Of a DNA stretch of 64,000 bases, positions 24,021 to 34,319 are shown piece by piece. The DNA is taken from positions 136,173 through 200,172 of the forward strand of contig CAWAMD010000003.1 in NCBI GenBank assembly GCA_963783045.1, written 5' to 3'. Source of the DNA: CAWAMD01 sp963783045 (GTDB lineage Bacteria > Actinomycetota > Nitriliruptoria > Nitriliruptorales > Nitriliruptoraceae). A program made the translations under genes and the position numbers. The first letter of the stretch is position 1; every line of letters begins with the position of its first letter. The notes under the pieces are model-generated. The model saw only the letters and a list, made by a program, of their open reading frames with translations. It made no database searches and had not been told where the DNA came from.

Positions 24021-25465
24021 CCGGCGCATCTTCGTTCCGAAAGCTGCGCGGGCTCGCCGGCTGCGTCACCGTGACGCTGCTCGTCGTGCTGGCCGCCCCC
24101 GCTGTGGCCAGCGCCTCCGAAGCGGACGACGAGGTCCTCGTCGTCGCGCAGGAGGACGATGGGCAGAGCGGCCTCTGCGGTCTCGCCCCGGGCGTGATCG
24201 GCGATGTGTGCGACGCGGTCGGTGGCGTGGTCGGTGACGGAGTCGGACTCGTGGTCGGCGGTGGCGCGAACGCCGTGCTCGGAGCGATGGTGAGCTTCGT
24301 GGTCGACGGCGCAGGGTGGCTGCTCGAGCGCCTCGCGACGTTCATCGACTCGTCGACCCGCCCCGATCTGCAGTCGGGTTGGTTCCGGGCGGCGTACCGG
24401 GACATGGCCCTGATCGGCATGCTCGGGCTTCTGCCGTTCCTGCTGCTCGCGCTGGTCCAAGCGCTCATCCGGCAGGACGTCCCGATGATGCTGCGAGCGA
24501 CGTTCGGGTACGTCCCGATCGCCGCGATCGGCACGGCGGGCGCGATCGTGGTCATCGATCTCCTGGTGACCTTGACCGACCAGCTGTCGGGGTGGATCGC
24601 CCGCGGGTTGGGCAGCGACCTCTCGTCCTTCGCTACCGGGGTGGGGACGGCGCTGGCGACGATCTCGGCACCCTCGGGCGGCGCCGTCGCCGGGTTGGCG
24701 GCGCTGATCGGTGCGGCCGTGATCGCGTTCGCGGCGTTCGTGATCTGGCTCGAGCTCCTGTTGCGGCAGGCCGCGATCTACGTGGCGGTGCTCTTCCTCC
24801 CTCTCGGGTTCATGGCGATGGTGTGGCCGGCCACGGCGCACTGGGTCCGCCGTCTCACCCAGGGGCTGGTGGCGATCATCCTGTCGAAGTTCGTCATCGT
24901 TGCCGTCATGGCGCTGGCGGCCAGCGCGCTCGACGCCGACGTCGCCGACGAGGGGTTCGGCGTCGTGATGTCCGGGGGCGCACTGCTCGGGCTGGCGGCG
25001 CTGGCGCCCTACGTGCTGCTGCGTCTCATCCCGGTCTTCGACGCCGGCATGTCGAGCCAGCTCGAGGGCACGTTCCGGCGACCGACCGCGGCCGTGGCAC
25101 CGCCGGCAGCCGGGAGCCGGGTGACGAGCATGATCCGACAGCGCGTCGGAGCCGGATCCTCCGCAGCTGGAGGCACATCCGGCGTCGGACTCGGCGGGGT
25201 AGGTGGGACCACTGCCGCCGTACCTGCGACCGCGGGGGCGGGGGTATCGGGCGCGGCTACAGCCGGCGCCGGGCTGGCGGCAGCTGGAGCCGTGGCCGGA
25301 GCCCGGGGTGGGGCCAGCGCGGCACGCCGCCACTCGGCCGGGGTGAGCGACGTCGTCGCGAGCGCCAACGGTTCGCCCGACCGGAGAGCGAACGCCAGCC
25401 GTCCGACGCTCAACGGGACGAAGCCGCACACGACGCCCCCAGCGAGGTCGGAGGATGACCAGTGA
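24017..25465 (+). CDS. polytopic membrane protein, VirB6/TrbL-like
   Basis: 482 residues from a GTG overlapping the previous stop. A signal-like N-terminus (LAGCVTVTLLVVLAAPAVAS), a periplasmic stretch with paired Cys (GLCGLAPGVIGDVCDAVGG), then at least six membrane helices, including MALIGMLGLLPFLLLALVQAL, AAIGTAGAIVVIDLLVTL and AAIYVAVLFLPLGFMAMVWP. A soluble Ala/Gly-rich tail ends the protein. The pattern is that of the VirB6/TrbL channel component of type IV secretion. Confidence 0.7.
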   Translation: MTGASSFRKLRGLAGCVTVTLLVVLAAPAVASASEADDEVLVVAQEDDGQSGLCGLAPGVIGDVCDAVGGVVGDGVGLVVGGGANAVLGAMVSFVVDGAGWLLERLATFIDSSTRPDLQSGWFRAAYRDMALIGMLGLLPFLLLALVQALIRQDVPMMLRATFGYVPIAAIGTAGAIVVIDLLVTLTDQLSGWIARGLGSDLSSFATGVGTALATISAPSGGAVAGLAALIGAAVIAFAAFVIWLELLLRQAAIYVAVLFLPLGFMAMVWPATAHWVRRLTQGLVAIILSKFVIVAVMALAASALDADVADEGFGVVMSGGALLGLAALAPYVLLRLIPVFDAGMSSQLEGTFRRPTAAVAPPAAGSRVTSMIRQRVGAGSSAAGGTSGVGLGGVGGTTAAVPATAGAGVSGAATAGAGLAAAGAVAGARGGASAARRHSAGVSDVVASANGSPDRRANASRPTLNGTKPHTTPPARSEDDQ

Positions 25466-26952
25466 GTGCCCAGTACGAGTTCGGGTCGGCAACCGAGGAC
25501 CGCACTCTGGTCATGGGTCTCCGCGCCAGCCAGGTGGCCATCCTCGCGGGTGGGCTCACCATCGCGGTCGGGCTCGCCCGCGCCGGAGGTGGCTCAGCGT
25601 CCTCGTTCGGAGTTGCCGCGCTCTGCGTCGGCGTCGCAGCCGGCCTGGCGCTCTGGCCGATCGGCGGGCAGACCCTCGACGAGTGGATCCCGATCGCCAT
25701 GCGGTGGTCGGTCTCGCACCTGCGCCGTCAGCGCCGGCGGTTCAGCGAGCTCCCGCTCCTCGGGCATGCCGCCGACGGCGAGGCGATCCAGGCACCGCCG
25801 GACACGCTCGCGGGAGTTCGCATCCTCGTCGTGCCGGTCGAGGGATCATCGGGGCGCGAGATCGGAGTTGCCCACGACGCGCGTGCAGGGACCTACACGG
25901 CGGTGCTGTCGGTGCGGGGTCGGTCGTTCCAGCTCGCCGACACACCCGACCGGCAGCGGCGCCTCGCTGCCTGGGGAAGCCTGTTGTCAGGGCTCGCTCG
26001 GGCCGCATCACCGATCCATCGCATCCAATGGGTCGAACGCACGGCTCCCGAGGATGCTGACGCCATGGGCCGTTACCTCGCAGCAGCCCGGGCGGTGCCC
26101 CGCGATCACCCCACGCTCGAGTCCTACCTCGAACTCGTCGATCGCGCAGGACCGGCGGCGCCAGCCCACGAGTCGCTCGTCGTCGTCAGCGTCGCGACCC
26201 GTCGCGCCAAGCGGGCGATCCGGCAGGCTGGTGGCGGTCACGACGGCGCTGTGCAGGTCCTGCTGCGCGAACTGCACAGCCTGCGTCGGCACCTCGCGTC
26301 GGCCGATCTCACGGTCGACGGGATCCTGACACCGCGGCTGCTCGCCGGCGCCATGCGAACAGCGTTCGACCCGCACGCCCGTGCGGCGCTGGCCCGCCGG
26401 GCCACGGCCGCAGGCGACGAGGGCGGGACCGATCCTGCAAACGCGTGGCCGCTGTCGACCGAGGTGCACTGGTCGTCGTACCGCACCGCGGACGTGTGGC
26501 ATGCGACGTACTGGGTCGCCCAGTGGCCCCGCTCCCCCGTCGGCGCGGACTTCCTCGGGCCGCTGCTGCTGGGTACGACCGCGATGCGGACGGTGTCGGT
26601 CACGATGGAGCCGGTCAGCCCGCTGCGGGCGCACCGGGAAGTCGAGCATGCCGTCCTCAAGAGCCAGGCCGACGAGGAGCTCCGCGCCCGCGCCGGGTTC
26701 GCTGCAACCGCCCGTCGCCGCCGCGCTCAGGAGACCGCCGCCCGGCGCGAGCAGGAGCTCGCCGACGGGCACGCCGACTACCGCCTGTCCGGCTACGTCA
26801 CGGTCACGGCCGGCTCGCCGGACGAGCTCGAAGCCGCCTGCGGTGAGGTCGAACAGGCCGCCCAACAGTCGTTCCTCGAGCTGCGGCGCCTCCACGGACG
26901 TCAGGACGAGGCGTTCACGTGGACGCTGCCGCTCGGGCGGGGGCTGCGATGA
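25462..26952 (+). CDS. SCO6880-family conjugation protein
   Basis: 496 residues, intact, GTG start overlapping the VirB6-like stop. Two membrane helices near the N-terminus (VAILAGGLTIAVGLA, FGVAALCVGVAAGLALWPIG) resemble a PrgI/VirB3-like segment. The soluble part (YTAVLSVRGRSFQLADTPDRQRRL, HESLVVVSVATRRAKRAIR, TYWVAQWPRSPVGADFLGPLL) matches the SCO6880 family, which always precedes a VirB4-type ATPase in actinobacterial transfer clusters and resembles the N-terminal half of VirB4. Confidence 0.75.
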   Translation: MSAQYEFGSATEDRTLVMGLRASQVAILAGGLTIAVGLARAGGGSASSFGVAALCVGVAAGLALWPIGGQTLDEWIPIAMRWSVSHLRRQRRRFSELPLLGHAADGEAIQAPPDTLAGVRILVVPVEGSSGREIGVAHDARAGTYTAVLSVRGRSFQLADTPDRQRRLAAWGSLLSGLARAASPIHRIQWVERTAPEDADAMGRYLAAARAVPRDHPTLESYLELVDRAGPAAPAHESLVVVSVATRRAKRAIRQAGGGHDGAVQVLLRELHSLRRHLASADLTVDGILTPRLLAGAMRTAFDPHARAALARRATAAGDEGGTDPANAWPLSTEVHWSSYRTADVWHATYWVAQWPRSPVGADFLGPLLLGTTAMRTVSVTMEPVSPLRAHREVEHAVLKSQADEELRARAGFAATARRRRAQETAARREQELADGHADYRLSGYVTVTAGSPDELEAACGEVEQAAQQSFLELRRLHGRQDEAFTWTLPLGRGLR

Positions 26953-28198
26953 GCGACGGGCGGTGCTGGGTCACATCGGGTGTCGACCGCACACCTGCAA
27001 GCCGCGTACCCCTTCGTGACCGAGGGCGGGCTCGGTGGTCGGGGCGTCTACGTCGGCCGTGAAGTGCTCGGCGGGGCGTTCTGCTTCGACCCGTGGGTGC
27101 TGTACGAGCAGGGGACGTCTGACCAACCCGAACATGCTCGTCGCCGGACAGGTCGGACGCGGCAAGTCCTCCTTCGTCAAGACCTACCTGTGGCGCCAGC
27201 AGGTGTTCGGCCGACGCGCCTGGATCGTCGACCCGAAGGGCGAGTACGGACCGCTCGCCGAGGCGTGCGGCGTGGAGCCCGTCCGTCTCGGGCCAGGACT
27301 CGGGGTCCGCCTGAACCCGTTGGACGCCAGCGGCGACGCGCCGGAGGAGGAGGTCGCACGCCAGCGGCTCCGACTGCTCACGTCGCTGGCCGCCGCGTCG
27401 CTGGGTCGAAGTCTCCAGCCCGATGAGCAGACGGCCTGCCAGCTGGCTCTGGCAACCGCAGCCTCGGCACATCGCGACGGGCTGGTGCTGCCACACGTCG
27501 TCGAGGCGCTCCTGCGACCTGAGGCCGAGGCCGCTGCCGAGGTCGCGACGGACGCCGACGCGCTGGCCGCCGCCGGGCGGCAGGTCGCGCTCGAGCTACG
27601 CCGCCTGTGCCAGGGCGACCTCGCTGGCATGTTCGATGCGCCGACCACGACGGGCCTGGACCTCTCCGCTCCGGTGGTCGTTCTGGACCTGTCCGCCCTC
27701 TACGGGTCACCGGCGCTCGGACTGCTCATGCTGTGCGCGACGGCATGGCTGCAGTCCGCGTTGCGGCGAGGATCGGACGAACGCACCGTCGTCGTCGTCG
27801 ACGAGGCGTGGGCCGTGCTCCGGGAGCTCGAGATCGCCCGGTGGCTGCAGGCGTCGTGGAAGCTCTCACGCCAGTACGGCGTGTCCAACGTCGCCGTCAT
27901 CCACCGGCTGTCCGACCTCCAAGCAGCCGGTGCCGCGGGGTCGGAGCAGGTGGCGCTGGCGCGCGGGCTCCTCGCCGACTCCGAGACCCGCGTCATCTAC
28001 GGCCAGTCCCCCGCGGAGACCGCCGCCGCCCGCGAGCTGCTCGGCCTGACCGACGTCGAGGCGGAGGTGCTGCCCCAGCTCGGCCGCGGCGTGGCGTTGT
28101 GGCGTGTCGGCACGCGCTCCTTCCTCGTCGAGCACGCCCTCGGCGGGCACGAACGGACCCTGGTGGACACGGACTCGAGGATGGGAGCTCAGGCGTGA
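26949..28198 (+). CDS. VirB4-like conjugation ATPase (frameshifted)
   Basis: The C-terminal 387 codons (27035-28198) hold the ATPase: Walker A LVAGQVGRGKSSFVKT, RRAWIVDPKGEYGPLAEACG, Walker B VVVVDEAWAVLREL and SRQYGVSNVAVIHRLSDL. The N-terminal part (AYPFVTEGGLGGRGVYVG, GGAFCFDPWVLYEQG) lies in another frame, so one base is lost near 27114. The ATG at 26949 overlaps the SCO6880 stop (ATGA) but needs a second shift near 26975; otherwise the GTG at 26980 is the start. About 410 residues. It powers the mating channel. Confidence 0.75.
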
Positions 28199-29887
28199 GC
28201 GGCACTCACGGACGCGGACCGTCACAGCCGGTCGGTGTGACAGCCGGGCTCAGCCCGGTCGAGCTGATCGCGACCTACGCGATGGGGCTGCTGCTGATCG
28301 GGACCGGCTGGATGTGGGCCACCGCCCAGCTGTCCACGTTCGCGACCTCGGGGTCGTGGCTGCCACTACGCCCTGGCCAGGCGGCACCGGTCACACTGTC
28401 GATCTGGCAGACACCGGGAGCTCCGGCCTCGGCCTTCCCAGGCGAGGTCGCGGATCGTGTCGCCGGGCCTCTGGTGTTCTGGCCGACCGCAGTCGTCCTG
28501 CTCGCCGTCGCGCTCGCGCCACTCGTGTGGTGGCTCGGCCGGCGGACTCCCGGGAGCCGCGAGGACAGCGGTGCCAGCTGGGCGACCGCGCGCGACCTCA
28601 AGCCTCTCGCCGTGCCTCGCCCCACTCCCGGACGGCTGACGCTCGGTGAGGGCCCGGGCAAGCGCCTGCTCGCGACCGAGGCCGGGCACTCCCTGCTCGT
28701 GCTCGGTCCGACCCAGTCCGGGAAGACCTCCGGTCTGGCCATCCCGGCGATCCTCGAGTGGCCCGGACCGGTCGTGGCGACATCGGTGAAGGCCGACCTA
28801 CTCAAGGACACGATCGAGACCCGTCGGTCGCGGGGCGACGTGTGGGTGTACGACCCGTCGACGAGCGTCACGGGCGTCGAGCGTTCGACGTGGACGCCAC
28901 TCGCTGGCTGCGACACCTGGCGCGGGGCGCTTCGGACCGCGTCATGGATGGCCCAGGCCGCCCGGGACCGTCAACTCGGGGAGAACGACTTCTGGTCCGC
29001 GAACGCCGCCAAGCTCCTCGCGCCGCTGCTGTTCGCGGCTCGGGCGGCAGACCTGTCCATCTCCGATGTCGTGCGCTGGGTCGACATCCACGACACCGAG
29101 GAGGTCGCGCTGCTGCTCAAGCTCACGGGCAACGAGGAGGCACTCGCAGCCGCAACCGCGTCGTGGAAGCGCGACGAGCGGACGAAGTCATCGGTCTACA
29201 CGACCGCCGAGACCGTGCTTGCCGCCTACGCCGACCCGCAGGTCGCGGCGTCAGCCGTGTCGTGCGACATCGACACCGACCGACTGCTCGACGGAGGCGG
29301 CCACACCCTGTACGTCTCGGCGCCGCTGCACGAACAGGCTCGGCTACGCCCACTGTTCACCACCCTCGTCCAGACGGTGCTCGCCGCCGCCTACGAGAAG
29401 GCCGCCTCCAAGGGACGTCTCGACCCGCCGCTGCTCCTGGTGCTCGACGAGGCAGCGAACATCGCGCCGCTGCGCGACCTGGCCCAGATCGCCTCGACCG
29501 CCGCTGGTCTCGGCATCCAGCTCGTGACCGTCTGGCAGGACCGGGCCCAGATCGTCGCACCGCTACGGCGACGCCGCCGACACGGTCGTGAACAACCACC
29601 GCGCGAAGTTGCTCCTGTCCGGCATCACCGACTCGAAGACAACGACCGAGCTCGCCCAGCTCATCGGGGACGCCAGCGTCGCCCGCCGATCGACGACCGT
29701 CGACGCTGATGGACGAACCTCGGCAACACATGCGACCCAGAACCAGCCGCTCACCTCGGCCGCCAGTCTCCGTCAGCTCCGTCCGTTCGAAGGCGTGCTG
29801 ATCTACGGCCACCTTCCGCCGGCGATGATCAAGCTTCGCCCGTGGTTCCGTCACGCCTCTCGGCGCGGTCGATCGCGAGCGACGTAG
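28195..29887 (+). CDS. VirD4/TraG-like coupling protein (frameshifted)
   Basis: The GTG at 28195 overlaps the VirB4 stop (GTGA). About 563 residues: two membrane helices (YAMGLLLIGTGWMWATAQL, VFWPTAVVLLAVALAPLVWWL), Walker A LGPTQSGKTSGLAIP, WVYDPSTSVTG, and Walker B LLLVLDEAANIAPL with TVWQDRAQI. After a break near 29572 the end continues in another frame (VVNNHRAKLLLSGITDSKTT). The coupling protein brings relaxase-bound DNA to the secretion channel. Confidence 0.8.
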
Positions 29888-29968
29888 TCGGTGTCCACAG
29901 CCGGACGCCGATCTCTCGCGCTGCGACGAACTGCTGCCGGCTACAACGTCACCTACGAAGGAGGCAGC

Positions 29969-30139
29969 ATGGACGAGACCCCCGGCATCACCGCGGACGA
30001 CCTCCCTGAGATCTACCGCGAGGGCTATCTCCACGCCATCGAGGCCGCACGCGAAGAGCACGACCCGGCGACCGAGTGGGAGGCCTTCCGCGAGTACCTG
30101 TGGGTCGCGCTCGTCCGGGTCTTCGGCGTCGATGCCTGA
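29969..30139 (+). CDS. small acidic hypothetical protein (56 aa)
   Basis: A strong AAGGAGG stands six bases before the ATG at 29969, so this short frame is likely translated. The product is acidic and helical (MDETPGITADDLPEIYREGY, then LHAIEAAREEHDPATEWEAF and a Trp/Val-rich end). It closes the plus-strand transfer operon, 81 bases after the coupling protein, and converges on the lipoprotein gene. No family recognised. Confidence 0.5.
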   Translation: MDETPGITADDLPEIYREGYLHAIEAAREEHDPATEWEAFREYLWVALVRVFGVDA

Positions 30140-30241
30140 AGGCGCGCGTGCCTGACTGCCTCATCTTGGTTCCCGCGCTTCGCACCCGCCCGGAAGTCCC
30201 CTGACGGCGGGTCGCGGGGCGGCGTCGCTGGCGCCCTGCGG

Positions 30242-31486
30242 CTACTGGTCGTATCCGCCGGCGCCGGCTGCAAGGATGTCGCAGGCGGGAGCATCGAAGC
30301 GGCGGATGGTGAACGTGGCTGTTGCGCCGCTATCGATCTGATCACGGTCGGCGAAACCGTGGTCAACCGAAAGGAGCTGGCCGTCGCTGTCGAAGCAGGC
30401 GACGTTGATGCCGATGGGTCCGTCGACGGTGATGTCGTGGGGATTGGCGATGCTGCCCGTGAACGAGCCCGACCCGGTGGTCGAGATGTCTGTGACGTCG
30501 AGAGCCATGATGTTCTCGAAGTCGCCCAGCCCTTCCGTGTAGTCCGCCGTGGCGTCGATCGTTGAGCCATCGGGGATGTCCTCGCCGACGAACACGTAGC
30601 CGATGGCGGCCGCGCCTCGAGGATGACGTTCGGTTCGATTGACTGTGACCGTCCGGATCCGATCGTTTCGCCGTCAGGCCCGGTGACCCGCCCCGACACT
30701 TCGAGGCGGGAGATCGGCCCGCCGGTGCGGTTGACGGCGATGAAAGGCATCAGCTGGCCGTCGGGTGGGCCGAATGTCAGAACGACACCGTCGCCGTCGG
30801 GCAGGGTCAATTCACCAGTGGTGTACAGGCTCGAGTAGGCCTGGGGAGTCTCGGGGAGTTGGGCGCCGGTGGGGCTGGCCTCAGGTTGCCCAGCAGGCGT
30901 CTCACCGCAGGTGGGCACGCCGTCGTCCGGCAGCTCGTCGAGAACCTGCTTGTACTGGTCGGCCTGCTCGGGAGTGAGCGATCCGGCAACCCGCAGGTAG
31001 ATCAGCCCGTCGAGCCAGTGATATTCGGTGAACATCGGGCTGGAGGAGGTGACTTCGTCGACGTACTCGGCGCGCTGCTGGGCGTCCTGATCGTTGTCGA
31101 ACACCTCGATGGACGCACCAGCGTCGATGCCGGCGTCGACGCCACGGCCTGTGCGCTGGTCAGCGAGCGCGGCCTTGGACGTGTACTGACCGGGCCGCCC
31201 GAGCTGTTCGTTCGGGTCGTTCTCGGCGGTGTAGTCGAGGATGTCATCGATGGGAAGGTCGGGCTGGCAGGCGAACCACTCAGCGAGGTTGCCCGCGGTC
31301 GCCGGCCGCAGCTCCTCTTCCGCTTCCGTGGGATCGGGGCTCGCCGCCAGGCCCTGATCGGGGCTGGTTGTCTGGGTGGAGGCCGCCGGACTGGGACTGT
31401 TGTCGTCACCCGGGCTACTGCTGCCGCAGCCAGCGGCCATGACGGCGACGGCGATCAGGGCGGTGTGGATTTCGGCTGACGCGCAT
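30242..31486 (-). CDS. secreted lipoprotein (frameshifted)
   Basis: About 414 residues. The likely start is the ATG at 31486 after GGGGGAAC. A lipoprotein signal (IHTALIAVAVMAAGC, lipobox MAAGC) lies in a frame reached after a break just downstream of the start. A Ser/Pro/Thr linker follows, then a helical domain (YVDEVTSSSPMFTEYHWLDG, LTPEQADQYKQVLDELPDDG), and after a further break near 30605 a beta-sandwich resembling FxLYD-type domains (VFVGEDIPDGSTIDATADY). It converges on the transfer operon and may be a surface or entry-exclusion lipoprotein; that role is a guess. Confidence 0.5.
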
Positions 31487-31618
31487 CTGTTCCCCCATGG
31501 ACGGCAGTGGTTCTGCACCAGTACGACGCGGTTGAGGGTAGGCCAGGACGCCAAGGAACCCACGACGCGGGCGGCTATGCGCGGCACGTTGCCGTCACGA
31601 CTGCGCGCGCAACCACCG

Positions 31619-32062
31619 CTATGACGGGTTGCGTCCGTCACCGTGGGCAGACGAGGGCGCATCGGAGGGCGGGTCGCCTTGGGAGGCGAAGATCAGGTCT
31701 GTAGGGGCGGGTGGAACCTCGGCCGCCCAGACCTGGGCATATGCCTCTGCGAGGAGTGGCCAGATCTGCTGCAGTCCGTCCTCAGCCGACTGGATCTCGC
31801 TGGCCAGGTCTCCGGACACGACGAAGTCGTGCGGGATGACGCGACCGGCCGCGTCTCGTCGCCCGTCTGGATCAGGAAAGCGCAGGGCACCCTTCCCAGC
31901 GGCGAGGCGCCACACCGTCGGCTCGTCCCCGAGGCCCTCGAAGATGCGTTCATACTCCGGAAGCGGGTCGGATAGCCCTCCGTCGAGGAGGAACCGGAAT
32001 CCCCAGTGGCGCCCCCGAGTGGCCCAGATGAGCCCCTCGGGTACGTCTTCGCCGGGACTCAC
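31619..32062 (-). CDS. hypothetical partner of the GTPase (147 aa)
   Basis: 147 residues, intact, overlapping the GTPase gene upstream by four bases (ATGA). It opens with SPGEDVPEGLIWATRGRHWGFRFLLDGG and contains YERIFEGLGDEPTVWRLAAG, RFPDPDGRRDAAGRVIPHDFVV and a helical end. No known motif. The tight overlap implies that it works with the GTPase. Confidence 0.55.
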   Translation of the reverse strand: MSPGEDVPEGLIWATRGRHWGFRFLLDGGLSDPLPEYERIFEGLGDEPTVWRLAAGKGALRFPDPDGRRDAAGRVIPHDFVVSGDLASEIQSAEDGLQQIWPLLAEAYAQVWAAEVPPAPTDLIFASQGDPPSDAPSSAHGDGRNPS

Positions 32063-33249
32063 CTACGGCTCCTGATGAGCAGCCTCTCCGTGACGCCCTG
32101 CTCGAGGTCCAACTTGAACTGCGTCAACGTCGCAGTCAAGTAGTCGTGGTCCTGCCTCGCCTGGACGTTGATCTTCTTGACGTGAGGCCCAGCCATCTTC
32201 ACGGCAGCAACCAGGGCGGAAAGCCCGGCCTTCCCTGCGAGGCGGCCGCCCTTGGGCAGTTTGCCCAGCAGCTTGTTGAGGCCTGAGACCTTCCCACCGA
32301 GCAGAGCGACGGCGAGGGCGTCGGCGCGGTCAGCCAAGGTGTCCAGCACCTTCCTCGGGATCTCCATCCGCTCGTTCCACTGGACCCGGCGCTCAAGGGG
32401 GAGCAAGGAGGCCACCGGCAAGATGAGGTCAAGGCCAACGCGTTGGGACACGTCGATCTCCACCGGCTCCGCGTCAGCCGAGGAGAGCTCGAATTTGGCG
32501 GACGACAACAGCATGAAGTCCTCGCCCACCGACAACGCCTCCGGGGTGACCACCAAGTCGCGGAGTGTCGCGCTCAGGTCTTCGATGTGCTGAGCAGCCT
32601 TCCCGACGACGAGGTCCCGAAACGAGTAGACGTCCCAGTCAGGGAACAGATCCGCCTTCGACAGTGCCATGACCCAGATGCGTGGAAACTCGACCAGGCG
32701 GTCTTCGTCGCCCAGCAAGTCCTCCCTGAGGCGCAGGACACCCTGTCGAAAGTTCGTCATGAGCGACTTGAGATACCGCTCCTCCTCCCCTTGGTGGTCT
32801 AGCAGCTTCTGCCCATCCACCAGGAGGAGCGCAACGTCGGAACGAAGCAGCGACCGAAACGTGTCGACACGTCGCCTGGCCTCCTCGTCGCTGCTGGGAG
32901 ACTCCTCGAACCACTCTCCTGGGTAGTCATGCCATGCGAGACGCAGGGCATCGAAGGGCCGCCTCTTCCCGTCGACGTCGTCGCCACCTCTGAGCTTCAC
33001 CGAGAAGTAGTAGGTCGTGGCTGCGAACCGGGTCTGGGAGGGCGCCTTCGAGTCGTCCCTCATACCGACGTAGTTCTGATAGAGCCGGTTCCCTTGACTG
33101 GTGTCGTCGGCGACGAGATCCCACAACTCGTCCGAGTACGGCCCCTCCTGCGTCGGGCCGAAGAACGAGGAAAGCAGCACGGTCTTCCCCGAACCGCTTT
33201 CCCCGAAGACGGCGATGTGCTGCTCTTGAGTCCTGGAGTATTGAGCCAT
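32059..33249 (-). CDS. TRAFAC-type GTPase of a two-gene cassette
   Basis: 396 residues, intact. Walker A/G1 at residues 16-23 (GESGSGKT), a G3-like WHDYPGEWFEE near residue 109, and a G4-like ALSKADLFPD near 200; this is the pattern of double-GTPase/GTPase-associated conflict proteins rather than of translation GTPases. The C-terminal 120 residues are helical with a Lys/Gly-rich hydrophobic stretch (LNKLLGKLPKGGRLAGKAGL) that might touch membrane. Related GTPases sit in predicted anti-phage or conflict cassettes with small effector partners. The pair has 133 gene-free bases upstream (33250-33383), enough for its own promoter. Confidence 0.6.
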   Translation of the reverse strand: MAQYSRTQEQHIAVFGESGSGKTVLLSSFFGPTQEGPYSDELWDLVADDTSQGNRLYQNYVGMRDDSKAPSQTRFAATTYYFSVKLRGGDDVDGKRRPFDALRLAWHDYPGEWFEESPSSDEEARRRVDTFRSLLRSDVALLLVDGQKLLDHQGEEERYLKSLMTNFRQGVLRLREDLLGDEDRLVEFPRIWVMALSKADLFPDWDVYSFRDLVVGKAAQHIEDLSATLRDLVVTPEALSVGEDFMLLSSAKFELSSADAEPVEIDVSQRVGLDLILPVASLLPLERRVQWNERMEIPRKVLDTLADRADALAVALLGGKVSGLNKLLGKLPKGGRLAGKAGLSALVAAVKMAGPHVKKINVQARQDHDYLTATLTQFKLDLEQGVTERLLIRSRR

Positions 33250-33383
33250 GGCGGGAACCTACCTCCCCCCTGGTACGGGCGTTGGGACGAACGGCGCTCC
33301 CCCGGCCGGACGCGAGCGCGACCGTGTGGCCAGCCACCCCGACGTCCGAGGCTCTCACCACCACGGTTGTGGGCGACCGGCCG

Positions 33384-34319
33384 TCACGGTTCAAGTGACA
33401 CGACCGCCTGCTCCTGCATTACGGGCGCGAGGTCACGGGACGTCTCCGCCTCCAATTCGTGCGCGGCCCGGGCCACGGTCTGGAGAAGATCGCGGCGCTC
33501 GGCCTCCTGGGCGTCGATGCATGCGCCACGAAGAAGCGTGTTCGACGGATCGAGGTCCCATCGTTCCGCGTAGGCCGCCAGAGCCTGCTCAGCCCGGTCC
33601 CAGACCACCGCCCGAACTGGCTCGTCGGGGCGAGGACCGAGGATCGTCTCGACTGCAGGGCGGGCACGCGGGTGTTCACCGTCGAGCGACTCCCGGGCTG
33701 GGCCATGGTCTGCCTGTCGTCCTCGATCGAGCAAGGCTCCTTCAGCCTGTAGCTCCTCGAGTCGCGCTTGCCAACGGTCGCGGTCATCCCGCAACGCCTT
33801 CGCTCCACGGACGCGCTTGTCCGGAAGCCGCTCGTAGCGCCGGTTCGCGGCCGTGGAGGCAGCCTCCACCGCCCGCTGTTCGGCCTCGACGAAGCGGCGG
33901 CGGCGATCGACGGCCTCCTCGTCGATCTCGACGTGGCGGGGCTCGCGCGGTACGAGGCGTTCAAGCCGGTCGAGGCGCTCGACCCGCCAGCCGTGGCCGG
34001 TCTGCTTGAGGTCGACGAGGAGTGAGCTCCAGCGGTCGTCGTCGCGACGGACGAGAACGCTGGCGTGGACCCGGTCGGGCATCGCTGCGTCGAGGCGGAC
34101 CTTGCCGATGTCGGTGGGTCGGACGGGACGGCTGGCGGCGCGCTGGCCACGTCCGGTGACGCGGTGCCGGCGGTACTCGCCACGGCTGAGGAACGCTGAG
34201 AGCTGGTCGGGTGGTCGCAGGCCGCGTTCGACCTCGAGGTAGGTGCGGGCGATGTTGTAGACGACAGCACGGAGCTGGTTGGGCGTCATCGGTCGGGGCT
34301 GCACGGGCTGGTCGGTCAT
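33384..34319 (-). CDS. Rv3235-like hypothetical protein next to the relaxase
   Basis: 311 residues, intact, overlapping the relaxase stop by four bases. The N-terminal 110 residues (LRAVVYNIARTYLEVERGLRP, PPDQLSAFLSRGEYRRHRV, VHASVLVRRDDDRWSSLLVDL, GWRVERLDRL) resemble the Rv3235-type small domain. The remainder is charged and helical (coiled-coil-like, 130-195). Encoded right after the relaxase, it is probably an accessory of DNA transfer; this is inferred only from position. Confidence 0.5.
   Translation of the reverse strand: MTDQPVQPRPMTPNQLRAVVYNIARTYLEVERGLRPPDQLSAFLSRGEYRRHRVTGRGQRAASRPVRPTDIGKVRLDAAMPDRVHASVLVRRDDDRWSSLLVDLKQTGHGWRVERLDRLERLVPREPRHVEIDEEAVDRRRRFVEAEQRAVEAASTAANRRYERLPDKRVRGAKALRDDRDRWQARLEELQAEGALLDRGRQADHGPARESLDGEHPRARPAVETILGPRPDEPVRAVVWDRAEQALAAYAERWDLDPSNTLLRGACIDAQEAERRDLLQTVARAAHELEAETSRDLAPVMQEQAVVSLEP

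Noticed and set aside
26949..27034. separate small gene before the VirB4 ATPase
   Set aside because: The peptide start and the following frame join naturally into the N-terminus of the VirB4-like protein once frame breaks are allowed; a stand-alone gene is less likely.
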